Shown in pieces: positions 13,335 through 24,300 of a DNA stretch of 64,000 nucleotides (the first letter of the stretch is position 1; every line of letters begins with the position of its first letter). A program made the position numbers and the translations under genes. The notes below the pieces were generated by a model that was given only the letters and a program-made list of their open reading frames with translations, did no database searches and was not told the DNA's origin. The stretch lies in NCBI RefSeq assembly GCF_900496995.4, contig NC_044027.1, forward strand, positions 13,478,743 to 13,542,742, given 5' to 3'. Source of the stretch: Aquila chrysaetos chrysaetos. Taxonomy: Eukaryota > Chordata > Aves > Accipitriformes > Accipitridae.

Positions 13335-13686
13335 ACAAAGCCATCGAAACCGGGCTCCAAGGCTTTGACCCCGTGTTTGGCCTATGTCTTTACAGAGGCT
13401 CTCCCACCTCTCTGCAGCAAGGACAGCTGGGCTGTATCTTTGGGTCAACTCTTGCTCTAGCCTTTGGCTCAAGGTCTCAAAGAACCCGTTATCTACTGAA
13501 CTCAGCAGATTGTTGAAAGGAGGAATAACAAGGACGTAGGAGAAGCGGGTATCAGTCGGGACGTGAACAGTGAAAAGGGATCAGGGGACTAGATGTTGCA
13601 AGCGGTTCCACACACAAAGCTTTTTCCATGACCAAAGAAAATATTGAGAGAAACCTCAAGCAACTTGCAGCGTGTGGTTTGTTTTT

Positions 13687-13702
13687 CCCCCCCCCCCCCC
13701 CC
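13687..13702 (+). repeat. C16 homopolymer in COL27A1 3' UTR
   Basis: Sixteen consecutive C residues follow a short T run. Such tracts bind poly(C)-binding proteins in some 3' UTRs, but nothing else here shows function, and its length is likely to vary between individuals and assemblies. Confidence 0.85.
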
Positions 13703-15235
13703 ATTTTCTCTTACCTGGAGTTACCAAATGTTCTTTCCATTGAAAAGTAATTAAAAGATAGAGCTTCCCTCTCAGAGCTCGTTGCCTTCTGGATGGCCAT
13801 GTGCTGCATCAGGTCTCCCAGGCGGAGCTGCAAGTTGAATCTGGCTGCTCTGTGTACCGGAAGCATTTTGATGTGCAATATTAGAAGAAACAAAATATAT
13901 ATATTATATTATTTAAAGCAAAAAGAAAAAGGAAAAAAAAAAAAAAACAAAAAAAAAAAAGAAAAAAAACTAAGTTCCTCCTTCCATGGGTGAGTTTAAT
14001 CAACACCCCTTCTCATGCGTGGTGTTGGGGTAGGGGAGAGTCCTGAAGCCAAGACAGGGGAATGGAAGGAGGAGAGGGGAAGAGATTGGTGCTAAAATAG
14101 AGAGAGAGGATGGGCTCGTCTGATTTGTTTCTACCTCTCACTGTGAAATCTCTGGTGCTCTTAAAAAAGTGTGTTATTTTATATATATGACTTTAAACTA
14201 TTTAAGGTTGTGAAGGTGCTACAGTGTCTTGCCACAGACCCAAAAAAAAGCCCATAGGACCATCTCTCTAGGAAGAGAGGAGGTTATGATCTACAGCTAA
14301 ATCAGAGAAACAGTCACCTTTAAAGGGATCCTTTAACTGCCGTGGATGTCAATTGTGCGCAACAACTCAAACCATGTCCAAAATAACTTACAGGATATTT
14401 TAAAAGCAAATTTGTTTGGGTGGTTTTTTTGTTAATCAGCACTTCACTGCTTTGGGAGGGGAGTGAGGGATACAGCTCATCTGGAAGCATTGAGCCTCAG
14501 AGAGAGCTATTTTTGAGTCGGTTGTCACTAGTTTTGCTGTAGTCATGTTGGCCACACGTCCGTGCTGGCTTGCGTGTGCAGTGATTCCCTGGTCTAAGCT
14601 CGTATTTAAACCCAGCTCTGCAACCCTTCTGTCTGGCCCCTCTGTCAAGACTGACATGATGGTACCTTGTTTCAGAACCCAGCCAGGCTTGGAGGGGTTT
14701 TGTTTTGTTAAGTTTTGTAGAAATTTAGTCTCTATATGTAAATTTGGAGGATTTTTTTTTTTTTAAAGAGGATAATTATGGTAATCTTTAATTCTATATA
14801 AGGAATAATATTGATGTAATCAGAGCTGTACTGTATCGGAAATGCTTCAGTGCCTGTTTGGAGTTTTCATGTCTCATATGGACTATGGATTTTATTTTTT
14901 TGAGGAAAAAAAAAAAATTATATGTGAGTCTCTCTTTGTGTATTCTTTTTTTTTTTTTTAACTACTGCCTGCTGGTTGGTTTCCAACAACCATCGGAAAA
15001 GGTTAACAAGGATCTATCCCAAATACCTCACCCTCCACGCAGCCCTGCCTCTGCTCAGAAATACCTCACCCCTGCGCGGGGCCGGCTTGCCCCGGCACCC
15101 CCAGGCCAAAATCACCATCACTCATTGCCTGCTTGCTGCCTTCCCCTGCACACACACTCCCAGGTTGCTCCCTCTCTTGTCCTCTCGCCATCGGTTTTGT
15201 GTGTTTTCTTGAGGCTGAAGTTACCATTTGTTCTC

Positions 15236-15241
15236 AATAAA
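15236..15241 (+). terminator. COL27A1: Poly(A) signal of COL27A1
   Basis: AATAAA, followed 20 bases later by a run of 22 T at 15262-15283. That is the layout of a hexamer plus U-rich downstream element. A second AATAAA lies at 15291-15296, after the T run. Confidence 0.75.
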
Positions 15242-16680
15242 GCTTTTTTTCCTTTTCTTCCTTTTTTTTTTTTTTTTTTTTTTGACGTTAAATAAATATT
15301 TAAAACTGAGGCAATGAAATGGGACTGGTATGGTTTTTTTGCTTCTTCATGGGAAGCTAAGTGGGCAAGAGGTACAGAAATACCCTGTTGCTCAGGGTTG
15401 ATGATGTTGGTGTGACATCCCAGAGACCCCCCCAGGTGACCCAGGGAGCCCAACCCACACCCCAAAACCCTTCCTCTGGTGCTGGTCACAGCATAACCTG
15501 CCCAACCCTCAGCATGATGCTAAATGCACAACAAGGCTGGGGTCCCAATGGCTCCCTGCTGCTATGCATCACCCCATGCCTCTTCCATGTCCCCATCCTG
15601 ACAGTGCTGAGGAGCAAGAAGGAAAAAAATAAATTTAAAAAAAAAAGAGCCGAGCTCACCTTTTTCATTGCTGAAGCCCAAATCGCATTTCAGTTGCTCC
15701 AAGCCGACTTTGAAACCCAACTTCTCCTTCCTTAGAGGTCTCCTGGCCCCAGCCCAGCCTCAGACTAAAACCTCACGGCTCTCTCGGCTGCCACAGGCAG
15801 CGCGCACGTTGGAGGCAGCAGCGAAGCCCCTGTGGGCCCGACCCAGGGGAGGGGGACATGGGGTGACCCCCCCCACACCCCCCCGTCACACCATGCCCCA
15901 GGAGCTCTCTTGGCTGCTCCCGGGTTGCGTCAGGGGCAGCGGGAAGGGGCCGGGCTGTGTTTGCTCACGCCGTGCCGTGCCCCTTCCCGGCAGCGATCCT
16001 GCGGCTGGAGGGGCCGAGGGAGCCCCCCAGCACGGTGGGTGCTGGGAGACGGTGCCAGGTCAGCGTTGGCAGCACATTAAAAGTTGGCACGGTTGGGGCT
16101 GAGCGGCTCTCACGTGAGCCAGCTGTTCCTGAAACACGTTGCTTGTGGTCAGTGAAAAAGCAAACACATTTACTAAATAAATCAATGCACTTACTTAATT
16201 ATGAGGCCAAAGTTGGAGGAGCTACAAGACACTGTTAAATAGAGAGATCTGCATTTAAAGAAGTTGTAATTAATTTATTTTTGTTAAAAGTCTGAGCCTA
16301 CTGCACCAGTTGTTCCCTTGCCACATACCACCCCCCCTCCAACCAGAATTTATTAAAGTCCCTGTCTCTACCAGTTACTTTAGATTACTTAAAATTATCA
16401 GTTATGTTATCAGCATCCACAGCCCAAAGGCCACTTCATCACTGCAAGGCTGGGCTGAGACAAGCCCCAAGCAGCAAGCACCGCAAGGCCACGGGCATGC
16501 AAGAGGGAGCTGGAAAGGGGGGGGAAAACACCAAACCCAAATTTCGTGGCTTAAGGGATCTCACTGCAGCTGCTGGGATAGGGTCAGCTCAGGAAAGTGG
16601 CACCACTGGGGAGGAGAAGATGTTGTTGGGGGTGGGTTTTTTTTATTTGTTTTTTTTTTTTTTTTTAAATGGTGCAGCTT

Positions 16681-17195
16681 ATCATAGAATCATAGAATGA
16701 TTTGGGTTGGAAGGGACCTTTAAAGGTCACTTAGTGCAACAGCCCCCCCCTCCCCAATGAGCAGGGACATCTTCAACTAGATCAGACAGCTCAGAGCCCC
16801 GTCCAGCCTGACCTGGAATGTTCCCAGGGATGGAGCATCTACCACCTCTCCAGGCAACCTGTGCCGGTGTTTCACCACCCTCACTGTAAAAAATTTCTTC
16901 CTTATATCATCTGAATCTACCCTCCTTTAGTTTAAAACCATTACCCCTTGTCCTATCACAACAGGCCCTTCTAAAAAGTCTGTCCCCATCTTTCTTATAA
17001 GTCCCCTTTAAGCTTGGAAAGGCTGCTATAAGGTCTCCCCAGAGCCTTCTCTTCTCCAGGCTGAACAACCCCAACTCTCTCAGCCTGTCCTCATAGCAGA
17101 GGTGTTCCATCCCTCGGATCATTTTTGTGGCCCTCCTCTGGACCCGCTCCAACAGGTCCATGTCTTTCCTTTGCCGAGGACTCCCAGGGCCTAAT
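16681..17195 (-). mobile_element. CR1 LINE, 5'-truncated 3' end
   Basis: The + strand starts with ATCATAGAATCATAGAAT, the reverse complement of the repeated ATTCTATGAT tail that ends avian CR1 elements, then GGTTGGAAGGGACC. The - strand at 16907-17190 encodes the C-terminal part of CR1 ORF2 (reverse transcriptase region), with motifs [39 protein letters not shown] and [19 protein letters not shown]2 is interrupted after GRFR, so the copy is dead. It is about 515 bp of an element several kb long, the usual 5' truncation. It is better preserved than the copy at 5.4 kb and so younger. The 5' edge is uncertain by about 20 bp. Confidence 0.92.
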
Positions 17196-17474
17196 CCTGC
17201 TGCGCACACCGAACCGCAGAGCCAGGTCGCGGCCCCATCCCCGTCGTGGTCCCCCCCGCCAAGAGCACACGTGAACCCCAGCGCCAGCCCCGTGCCCCGG
17301 CGAGGAGCGAGACCGGTGCAGACCCAAAGCCCTTACAGCCCCGCAGGTGAACGACTACCACCCAACCACCATGGGGATTTATTTGCCCTGTGGAGGAAAG
17401 CCACGTCCAGGTGCCATTCAGTGCCCCCGAGGCTTCCAAACACACCTGGAGCCAGCCGAGCGCTTTGCCAGGCA

Positions 17475-17492
17475 CTGCAAAATTAATTGCAG
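17475..17492. promoter_or_regulatory. Dyad CTGCAA-AATTAA-TTGCAG, candidate liver-factor site
   Basis: Two perfect 6-bp arms flank an AATTAA core, about 200 bp upstream of the TATA box of the first orosomucoid gene. The arms resemble C/EBP half-sites (TGCAA/TTGCA) and the core resembles HNF1 half-sites; both factors are known regulators of acute-phase and liver genes. An AGAACA glucocorticoid-receptor half-site follows at about 17498. The dyad is seen directly; binding is inference. Confidence 0.35.
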
Positions 17493-17692
17493 TTTCCGAG
17501 AACAAAAGCCCGTATTGGTGAAACATAGGGGTTGGGGTTTTGTTTAGTTTTTTTCATCTTTTTTGTGCTGGAGAAATCCAAGCTTTTGCAAGTTTAATTT
17601 CCTCCGTCTGCTATTGCTTCATGCCTGAGCAAACAGCCCAACGGCTGAACAAGCACATCGGGGCTGGGGACATCCAGCTCTGCAGGCGGCCG

Positions 17693-17700
17693 TATATAAG
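17693..17700 (+). promoter_or_regulatory. TATA box of the first orosomucoid gene
   Basis: TATATAAG lies 65 bp before the initiator ATG at 17758, placing the transcription start near 17725 and leaving a 5' UTR of roughly 30-35 nt. A short leader and strong TATA box suit a highly expressed secreted plasma or oviduct protein. Confidence 0.75.
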
Positions 17701-17757
17701 GGACGGAGCCGAGCCACGTCCCGTCAGAGCAGGAGCCTCCTCTCGGCCGGCCAGGCG

Positions 17758-20062
17758 ATGCTGGCCTCCCTCGCCCTCCTCGTGGGGCTGCCGCTCGCCC
17801 TCGCCGCTGAGCACCCCAGCTGCGCCCCGCTCGTCCCGGTCACCTTCGACAATACCACCATCCCTGGGGTAAGCCCTGCCCTCGGCCTGTCCTCGCCTTT
17901 CCTATCAGCATCGCTAGCCGTTACGGGTGCAGGAAGAGGTTATGAACCCAGTCAGCAGCTCAGTGCTTATCTCACTGCCTGTCCATGCTTATTTTCCTAA
18001 AAAAAAAAAAATCAAGACTGCTGCACAGGAGCGTGGGGAAGGGGTGAAGCCTTGCAGCTCTGTACCCATAATCTCGTGAACAGGCGCTTTCAGGGGGCTC
18101 CTGCTTCCACATCTCTGTGCAAACCAGGCTGGGCAGCACCGTCCCAAGTGTTTCACCACTATTTTAAAGTCCTTCAAGTGCCAGGTACTTGGGTCACGAG
18201 TCTCCATCTGCAAAACCCTTCACTGCATAAACAGCATTTAGTCCCTTGGGGATGTTTAATGGGAGGAAAGCGATGAGAGCCAGGCACAGAGCAGGAGGGG
18301 CACCACCGCAGAAACAAGCTGGCCGTCCCGGGAGCTGGAGCATTGCCTTAGCGGGGAGGGGACAAAAAAAAACCAAGAGCCCCTCACCCAGCCCAGACCC
18401 TGCCCAGGGCACTCACCTACCAAGGGTGCTCGTGGCTGTGGGATGGCAGGGCACAGCGTCTGGTTTTACTCATGTGGTGCCCACGGGTGAAGCCGGCATG
18501 GCCCCCCCCTCAACCCTTCCCCGCTCCCCTCTTCTCTGCAGCTCCTGGGAAAATGGGTCTACATCACCGGCGCCTCCAAGTACCCGCCTCACCTGGCAGA
18601 GCTGAAGGTGGTGAAATACGCGGTTTTTTCCTTCTTTCCTGGCAGCCACGAGGACGAGCTCAATGTCACCGAAACCATGAGAGTGTAAGCATGGGGATTC
18701 GCCCCCTCATCTGGTTCCCCCGTCCCTAGGGGCATTTCCACCCACTGGTGCCATCCTCTGGCCTGAGACACCCCCATAAATTTGGGGCTGGAGAGCAGCT
18801 ATGCCAAATTTATTTAAGCTCTGCAGCCCGACTTGAGTTCTGAATCCCTCGGGTTTGGTTGGGGTGGTTTGGGGGGGTATTTGCCCCATCTGACCTCTCT
18901 GTCCCACAGGAACGAGACATGCGTGGTGAGGAACACCAGCAAGATCCAGGTCTTCTGGCACAACTCCACCCTGGTGCACGGTAAAGCCCCAGCCGCGGCG
19001 CAGGGCTGGGATGGGGGGGTGGGCACCAGATGCACCTTGCACCCTCCCGCTTCTGCCCGCTGGTATTTGGCACCCTGAGCCTCCAGCACTAAGCCCTTTT
19101 ACATCTAAAAACTTGTCTGGAGATGGGGGAAAAAATTTCTTCCACCCCGTGCAACGGGTACGGCAGTGCTGTGGGACCGGACTGGTCCCCACTGGGATGA
19201 GTCTCCCAGGGTAAAGGGGATGAGCTGCCCCCGCCATGCTACCAGCTCTGCCCCGGCCGAGCCCCGGCACAGGGCGACGCTTACCAACGGGGAACCCCGC
19301 TCTTTCCCTGTGCCTTCCAGTCGATGACCAGGTGGTTTCCAGGGCTGAACTGATCCAAAGCGACAAGGACCTGCTGATCCTGAAGCACTTCAACGCCAAC
19401 TTCCCGGGTCTGAGCCTCTCGGGTGAGTGGATGCAGCCCCAGATCCGTGGGGCACATCCCTGCCCGGAGACACATCGATGGGCATGGGCATCCCAAGTTC
19501 TTGCAGGCAGGGCAAAAAGCCCCTTTTCCCCTGATACGGAGAGGGGAAAGATGGGGCCAGGCAGGCAGCGAGCTCCCTGTCTGCACTATGGGGACCACCA
19601 AGGAGCAAAGCACCCCCTAAAACTCTCTTTTTTTTTTTTTCCCCCCTTTCTCCTTTTACTATCCCATCTCTCTGACAGCACGGACGCCCAATGTGAGCAA
19701 GGAGCACTTAGAGGAGTTCAATGCCCACCTGCGCTGCCAGGGCTTCACCGAGGAGGAGGTGTTCTTCACTTCCGAAAAGGTACGAACCCGTCCCCAGGGT
19801 GGGCGAGCCCCAACCCGGGCCAGCTCCTGCCACCGGCCGGGATGGGGGTCCGGGTGGGTGTTGTAAGATGGGTTCCCTACCACGGCTGCCCCTCTGTGCG
19901 TCCCTTCTCCTCCCCAAGCATCCACCCTGGCCGTTCCTGGCTCTTCGGGTGGTTTTGGGGTGAGGGGGCACAGACGGCCGCTCTCCCCATCTCCCGCAGG
20001 ACGCCTGTCCCCTGCCTTGGGAGAAGACAGGCGAAGGCGATGAGGAACCGCAGGTGGGGTAA
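17758..20062 (+). CDS. ORM1: Alpha-1-acid glycoprotein (orosomucoid / ovoglycoprotein-like), first copy
   Basis: Secreted lipocalin that carries small hydrophobic ligands in plasma or egg white. Six exons: 17758-17868, 18542-18684, 18910-18980, 19321-19422, 19679-19779, 20000-20062, all GT-AG, giving 196 residues (human ORM1 has 201). Residues 1-17 or so are a signal peptide (MLASLALLVGLPLALAA). The mature start EHPSCAPLVPVTFDNTT and the second-exon start LLGKWVYITGAS, the lipocalin G-x-W motif, align with human LVPVPITNAT and GKWFYIAS. The four cysteines (SCAP, ETCV, LRCQ, DACP) fit the two disulfides of the family. Six N-x-S/T sequons (NTT, NVT, NET, NTS, NST, NVS) predict heavy glycosylation. 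Exon phases match the second copy. The acidic tail ends EPQVG. It lies 4.4 kb after COL27A1, as ORM1 does in human. Confidence 0.9.
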
Positions 20063-20235
20063 CCCCCGTGGGCTGGGTTGGCCACTCCATCCTCATCCTC
20101 CTCCAGCCCCTCCACAGGGGCACGCCTGTCTGCCGGCGCCGGCCAGGCTCAGCTCAGCCTCAGGACTTTCTATCAATGTTTCGTTTTTTCCTCCTGGATG
20201 AAACACCCAATTTTCCTGTTCTCATCCGGACCCGA

Positions 20236-20241
20236 AATAAA
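20236..20241 (+). terminator. Poly(A) signal of the first orosomucoid gene
   Basis: AATAAA 174 bp after the TAA stop, giving a short 3' UTR of about 190 nt, normal for this family. Confidence 0.75.
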
Positions 20242-21392
20242 CCTCTGTGTTACAACCACCTGCCGCTCCTGCTGCATCCTCGTCGGGAATGAGGGCAGGA
20301 CCCCCTCCTGCCTGCCCTGCCCAGAATGCCGCATCTCCAAACCCACTGAGAGGTGTGAAAAGCCCTGGAAAAACCCCGCCGGGGCCAAGCGTGGCAGCAG
20401 GAATGGCCACCCCAGCCGGCAGGTCCCCTCCAGCCACGGGGCATCAGGACACGAGCACCCACCCATCAGCCCCGACCCCACAGGGAGACGCACAAACCTG
20501 CCGACCCCCTCGGGTCTCCTCCACCGTGATTCAAACCAGCCAAAGTGCTTTTAGCACCTGAACATCCCACCCTGAATTTTCAAGCCAAATCCCACGAGGC
20601 TCCACCTGCATCACCCACCCTTGTGCAAGGGTCGTAGCGGGTGGGGTGACACGGGGTGACATCGCGCCTTCCCCGGCTGTCTCTGAGCAGGGGAAGGGGG
20701 AGAAGATGGGAAAAACCGTCACCCAGGGTCAGACCGAGGGACTCGGGGAGGCTCCACTACCACAGAGGAAAAGGCAAACAGAAATAAAGCCAGAAAAGCA
20801 GGTCCTGCTCTGCGTGGTGGCACGGGGATGGCAGCGGGACGGGGGGGTCAGGGGAGCTGCCGCAGGGGACACATCCAGCAGGACGGGGGCAACCTCCTGG
20901 GGCCCCTCCAGCCCCATTTTTATGGCCTGTTTCGGACAAGGACAGCAAAAACACCTTCCCTTCTCTTTGAAGCCCTCCTGGGCTCCACTCAAGGCAGGGG
21001 GGGCTGCACGGTGCCTCATTAGTGAAGCAAGAGGCAGCTACGGCGGGTGCTCGCAGGGAAAAAAAAATGGGCAAATTTAGGGCAGATTTAAGTTTTAAAT
21101 GCGGCAAGTGCATTGCCCCCATCACCTCCGGCCACGCCAGCAGCCCACAGCTATCGGTGCTGGCCACCGGTGGCCGCAGCCGAGGCCAGGGCAAGTGCCG
21201 AGCTCAGCGCTGGGCACACGGCTCTTCTCTGGGCAATGTCCCCAAAAGGTGCTGGTTGCGTCACCGGTGCGGAGCTGGCAACCCCCGGCACGTCCCGTCC
21301 CCCCCTCGCAGGGCTGCAAAAGCAAACGGCCGAGCAAGCGTGTCCGTCTGTCCGGGGCTCCAGTTGCTCCTCGCTTTCGGGCAGCCGTGGCC
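20242..21392. other. Spacer between the two orosomucoid genes
   Basis: About 1.15 kb, GC-rich and open in several frames, but I see no exon with splice support. No clear TATA box precedes the second gene. The last 150 bp (GC-rich, with a CACGTCCC element near 21290) are the probable promoter and leader. Confidence 0.55.
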
Positions 21393-24300
21393 ATGGCCGG
21401 GATCGCCGTCGTGCTCAGCCTCACGTCGCTGCTGCCCACGGCCGCCTTCCCCTGCGGAGCCCCACGCCTGCAGCACCCGGGCAATGCCACGGCATCGCAG
21501 GTAGGAGAGACCCAAGCTGCCGGGGGGCTGCCCCACTCCTGCAACGAGTTTGTGGGTGCTCTGATAAGCCTCACTGTCCCCTGGGAAAGAGGGAAACCCT
21601 CCCTTTCCCCCTGGCACGTCTGCCAAGGCACCATTCGCAACAAACGGGAAACGCTTGCTTTCCAAAACACCTCAGATTACCCAGTTTTCTTGTGGTCTTC
21701 CAGCAAGTTCCAAAGGTCACCTTAAAACAAGGGGGGCTGGCTGGGTATTTTTTGGTGCAAATTCCCTGGGGAAGCACGGGGCTGTCCTGGCCCTGCTGCA
21801 CTGCGCAGGAGCACGGGAGCCAACACTGGCACCGTTTCCCAATCCCCACATTCAGCTATTTTTTTTTCCCCCCATACATTTGCACAGGTTTCATTTTCCT
21901 GCTGCCAGTGCGGTGCGAGAGGGAGAACTAGCAGAGGCCTGAGGTCAAAAATAACAATTTTGCCACGGGGAGGCTAGAAATCTCTCCCCCAAACCTCCCC
22001 CTGCAAACCCAAAAGCTCTCACCGCCCTGCCCCTCTCTCCCCACAGCTGCTGGGGATGTGGCTGTACGTGGCCGGGGCTGCCCAGTTCCCCCAGCACCTC
22101 CTGGAGATGCTGCTCATCGACCACGGCCACCTCCACGTGGAGCCTCACGCCAGTGAGCAGGAGCTGCTCATCACCCAGCGCGTGGCCGTGTAAGATGCAG
22201 CCCTCGGGTCTCTCTGCCCCAACCCGCCTCCTCCCACCTGCTGCAGCCCCCAAAGCCGTTTCAACACAAGATATGAGCATGATTTCACACTGGTTTTCCC
22301 AAGGAGAGAGCCTTTCCCAGCTGCTCCGTGCATGCTCTCCCATCCCCTCTCTTCCTCAGCCCTTCTTTTATTTATTTCAACAGCCCCCAGGTTTAGGCAA
22401 ATCTTGCAAGGCGCAGAGCTCTTGCGGGCAGCAAGCCCTGCAGGTGTGGGTGCTGCAGGACGCAGGCAAGGAGAAGACCTCTCCAGAGGAGAAGACCTCT
22501 CCAGAGGTCCATGCACCACGGCTGCTAACTCTGCTGGGCACCAAAAGCTGTTTTCCCCCCACCAGGGTCAGACTTTAAGGAGATGGATTTTTCTGTGCCA
22601 ACGCAGGCAGCTCTTTGCAGTTTGGGTTATTTTGGGGTGGAAAACATCTCGCTACCAAGGAGCCAGGGCAAAGGCAAGGCTGAGACCACAAGCTGCAGGT
22701 GGAGGTCAGACAAATGCACAGGAGAAACGGCTTAGTTTTAACAGTGAGAGCAATTAACCCTGTGGAGGAGCAGGCAGGTGCCCTGTGCCAGGGCCAGGGC
22801 TTTGCTGGTCCTTTCCAGCCCGCGGCAGGGGTCTCCGCTCCCCGTTCCTCTCTCTTTCTCCAGGGGGGACCAATGTCTCACCAACAACTCCACCTACTTC
22901 GAAATCACCGCCGGTAACACCACACTGGTGAAGCACGGTAAGCAGCACCGGCGGGTGCAGCCATCGAGGTTATCACCCAGTCCTTTTTTTGGACAGGCTG
23001 AGACGTGGAAATGGCCCATGTCCATGCTTTACATCATCTAATGCATTTTATTCCCAGGTTGCTTTGTCTGTTTGAAGCCTGAGGGGACTCCCCAGGGCCA
23101 GGGGCACCTTGGGCCAGCCCCGCTCCTGGGGCACCCCGGGGATTGTGGCCCCACTAAACCCTACAAAGCAACGCCGTGCCGGGAGCAAGGAGCAAACCTG
23201 CTCCCATCCCCGTAGGAGAAGACCACTTCTTTTGTAAAGTTATTTCACAATCCCTCAGGGAAAGGAGGGGAAAATTTATGGCAGGTTTCAGCAAATTAAT
23301 GAAGCCTTGCATTCTGAATTGTTTCCTCCTCACTGAGGAAACAGGGTGAGCCACTTGGGGTGGGAATTGCAAACCCCTGAGATACAGTTTGCACTGACCC
23401 AGCCACGACAGCATTACTGCAAGCAAGGAACAGTTTCTCTCCATTTTTGCAGCCCCCCAAGCTGCGAGGTCAAGCACTCAGGGCTGGGCAGACCCGCTCA
23501 TACCCCAAGCACCAGTGAGCCAGACCATCCAGCACATTGCAACAGCAGGACAGGAGCTGGGTGACTTCGGCTCCTTCACACCTCAGGCCCACATTTAAGA
23601 AATACAATTCAAATAAACCAAGAGCCAAACAACTCACCTCACGTCAGGACATTTGTCCTCGCTTGCTACTAAGGGCTGGATCCCAGGTGCTACTGGCATT
23701 GCCCGCACCTGGGCTGCTGTTTATCCCTGCTGCAGCACTGAAAAATCTGAATATTGTGGCTCTTCCCAACCCTGATTCTGTTCTCTCAAAGCCAAGACCC
23801 AGCAAACTGTGGGGATGCTGGTGAACCTCAGCTCTGAAGACGTTTTACTCATCCAGTACCAACTGCAGATGGAAAGAACATATTTGGGACTGTATCTCTA
23901 CGGTATGCAAACTCCATCCTAAAGGAACTTCAAGCTAGCATGGGACACCAAAACACACACATATAATTATCAGCTAAAACCGTGCAGCAACTTGGTTTCG
24001 CCAACAGTCAGTGATTTTCCTGAGACTGCTGCTCCAGTGGTCACAGGAGTATTTACAACCCCCATTTAAACCTAAATCTCTTGGCAGAGCAGAATGAGCA
24101 AGTTAAAGACAAAACCCACTTACGCCATAAATATTCAAAGAACAGGAAGCAAATACAATTCAGCATCGATATCATTCTAAAATCTCCATATTTTCAAGCA
24201 ACCATGAGTTTTCGGTACTTGCCTCCCAGGGCAGAGCACGTGGCTTTACAGTACCAGCACAGGCAAAGCCGATCAGATCTTACCTACAACCCCATAAAGC

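Larger units (their letters stand above)
13335..15260 (+). other. COL27A1: COL27A1 3' untranslated region
   Basis: About 1.9 kb follow the stop codon without any splice-supported coding sequence, up to an AATAAA. This is close to the 3' UTR length I recall for the mammalian gene. The stretch contains a C16 run, an A-rich low-complexity run at about 13917-13975 and several T runs. The end point is inferred from the poly(A) signal, not seen directly. Confidence 0.7.
15297..17690. other. Intergenic region between COL27A1 and the first orosomucoid gene
   Basis: No coding region is supported. The stretch at 15.7-16.1 kb is GC-rich and open in several frames, but it has no recognisable protein and no convincing splice sites. 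A CACGTG E-box lies at about 16110. The CR1 fragment at 16681-17195 fills much of the second half, and the last 500 bp should hold the orosomucoid upstream control region. Confidence 0.6.

Noticed and set aside
15668-16102. Open frame of about 144 codons between COL27A1 and the orosomucoid gene
   Set aside because: GC-rich, low-complexity, no recognisable domain, and no splice or promoter support.
19236-20201. A 321-codon open frame across the first orosomucoid gene
   Set aside because: It simply reads through the introns around exons 4 and 5. Exons with clean splice sites and family matches explain the sequence.
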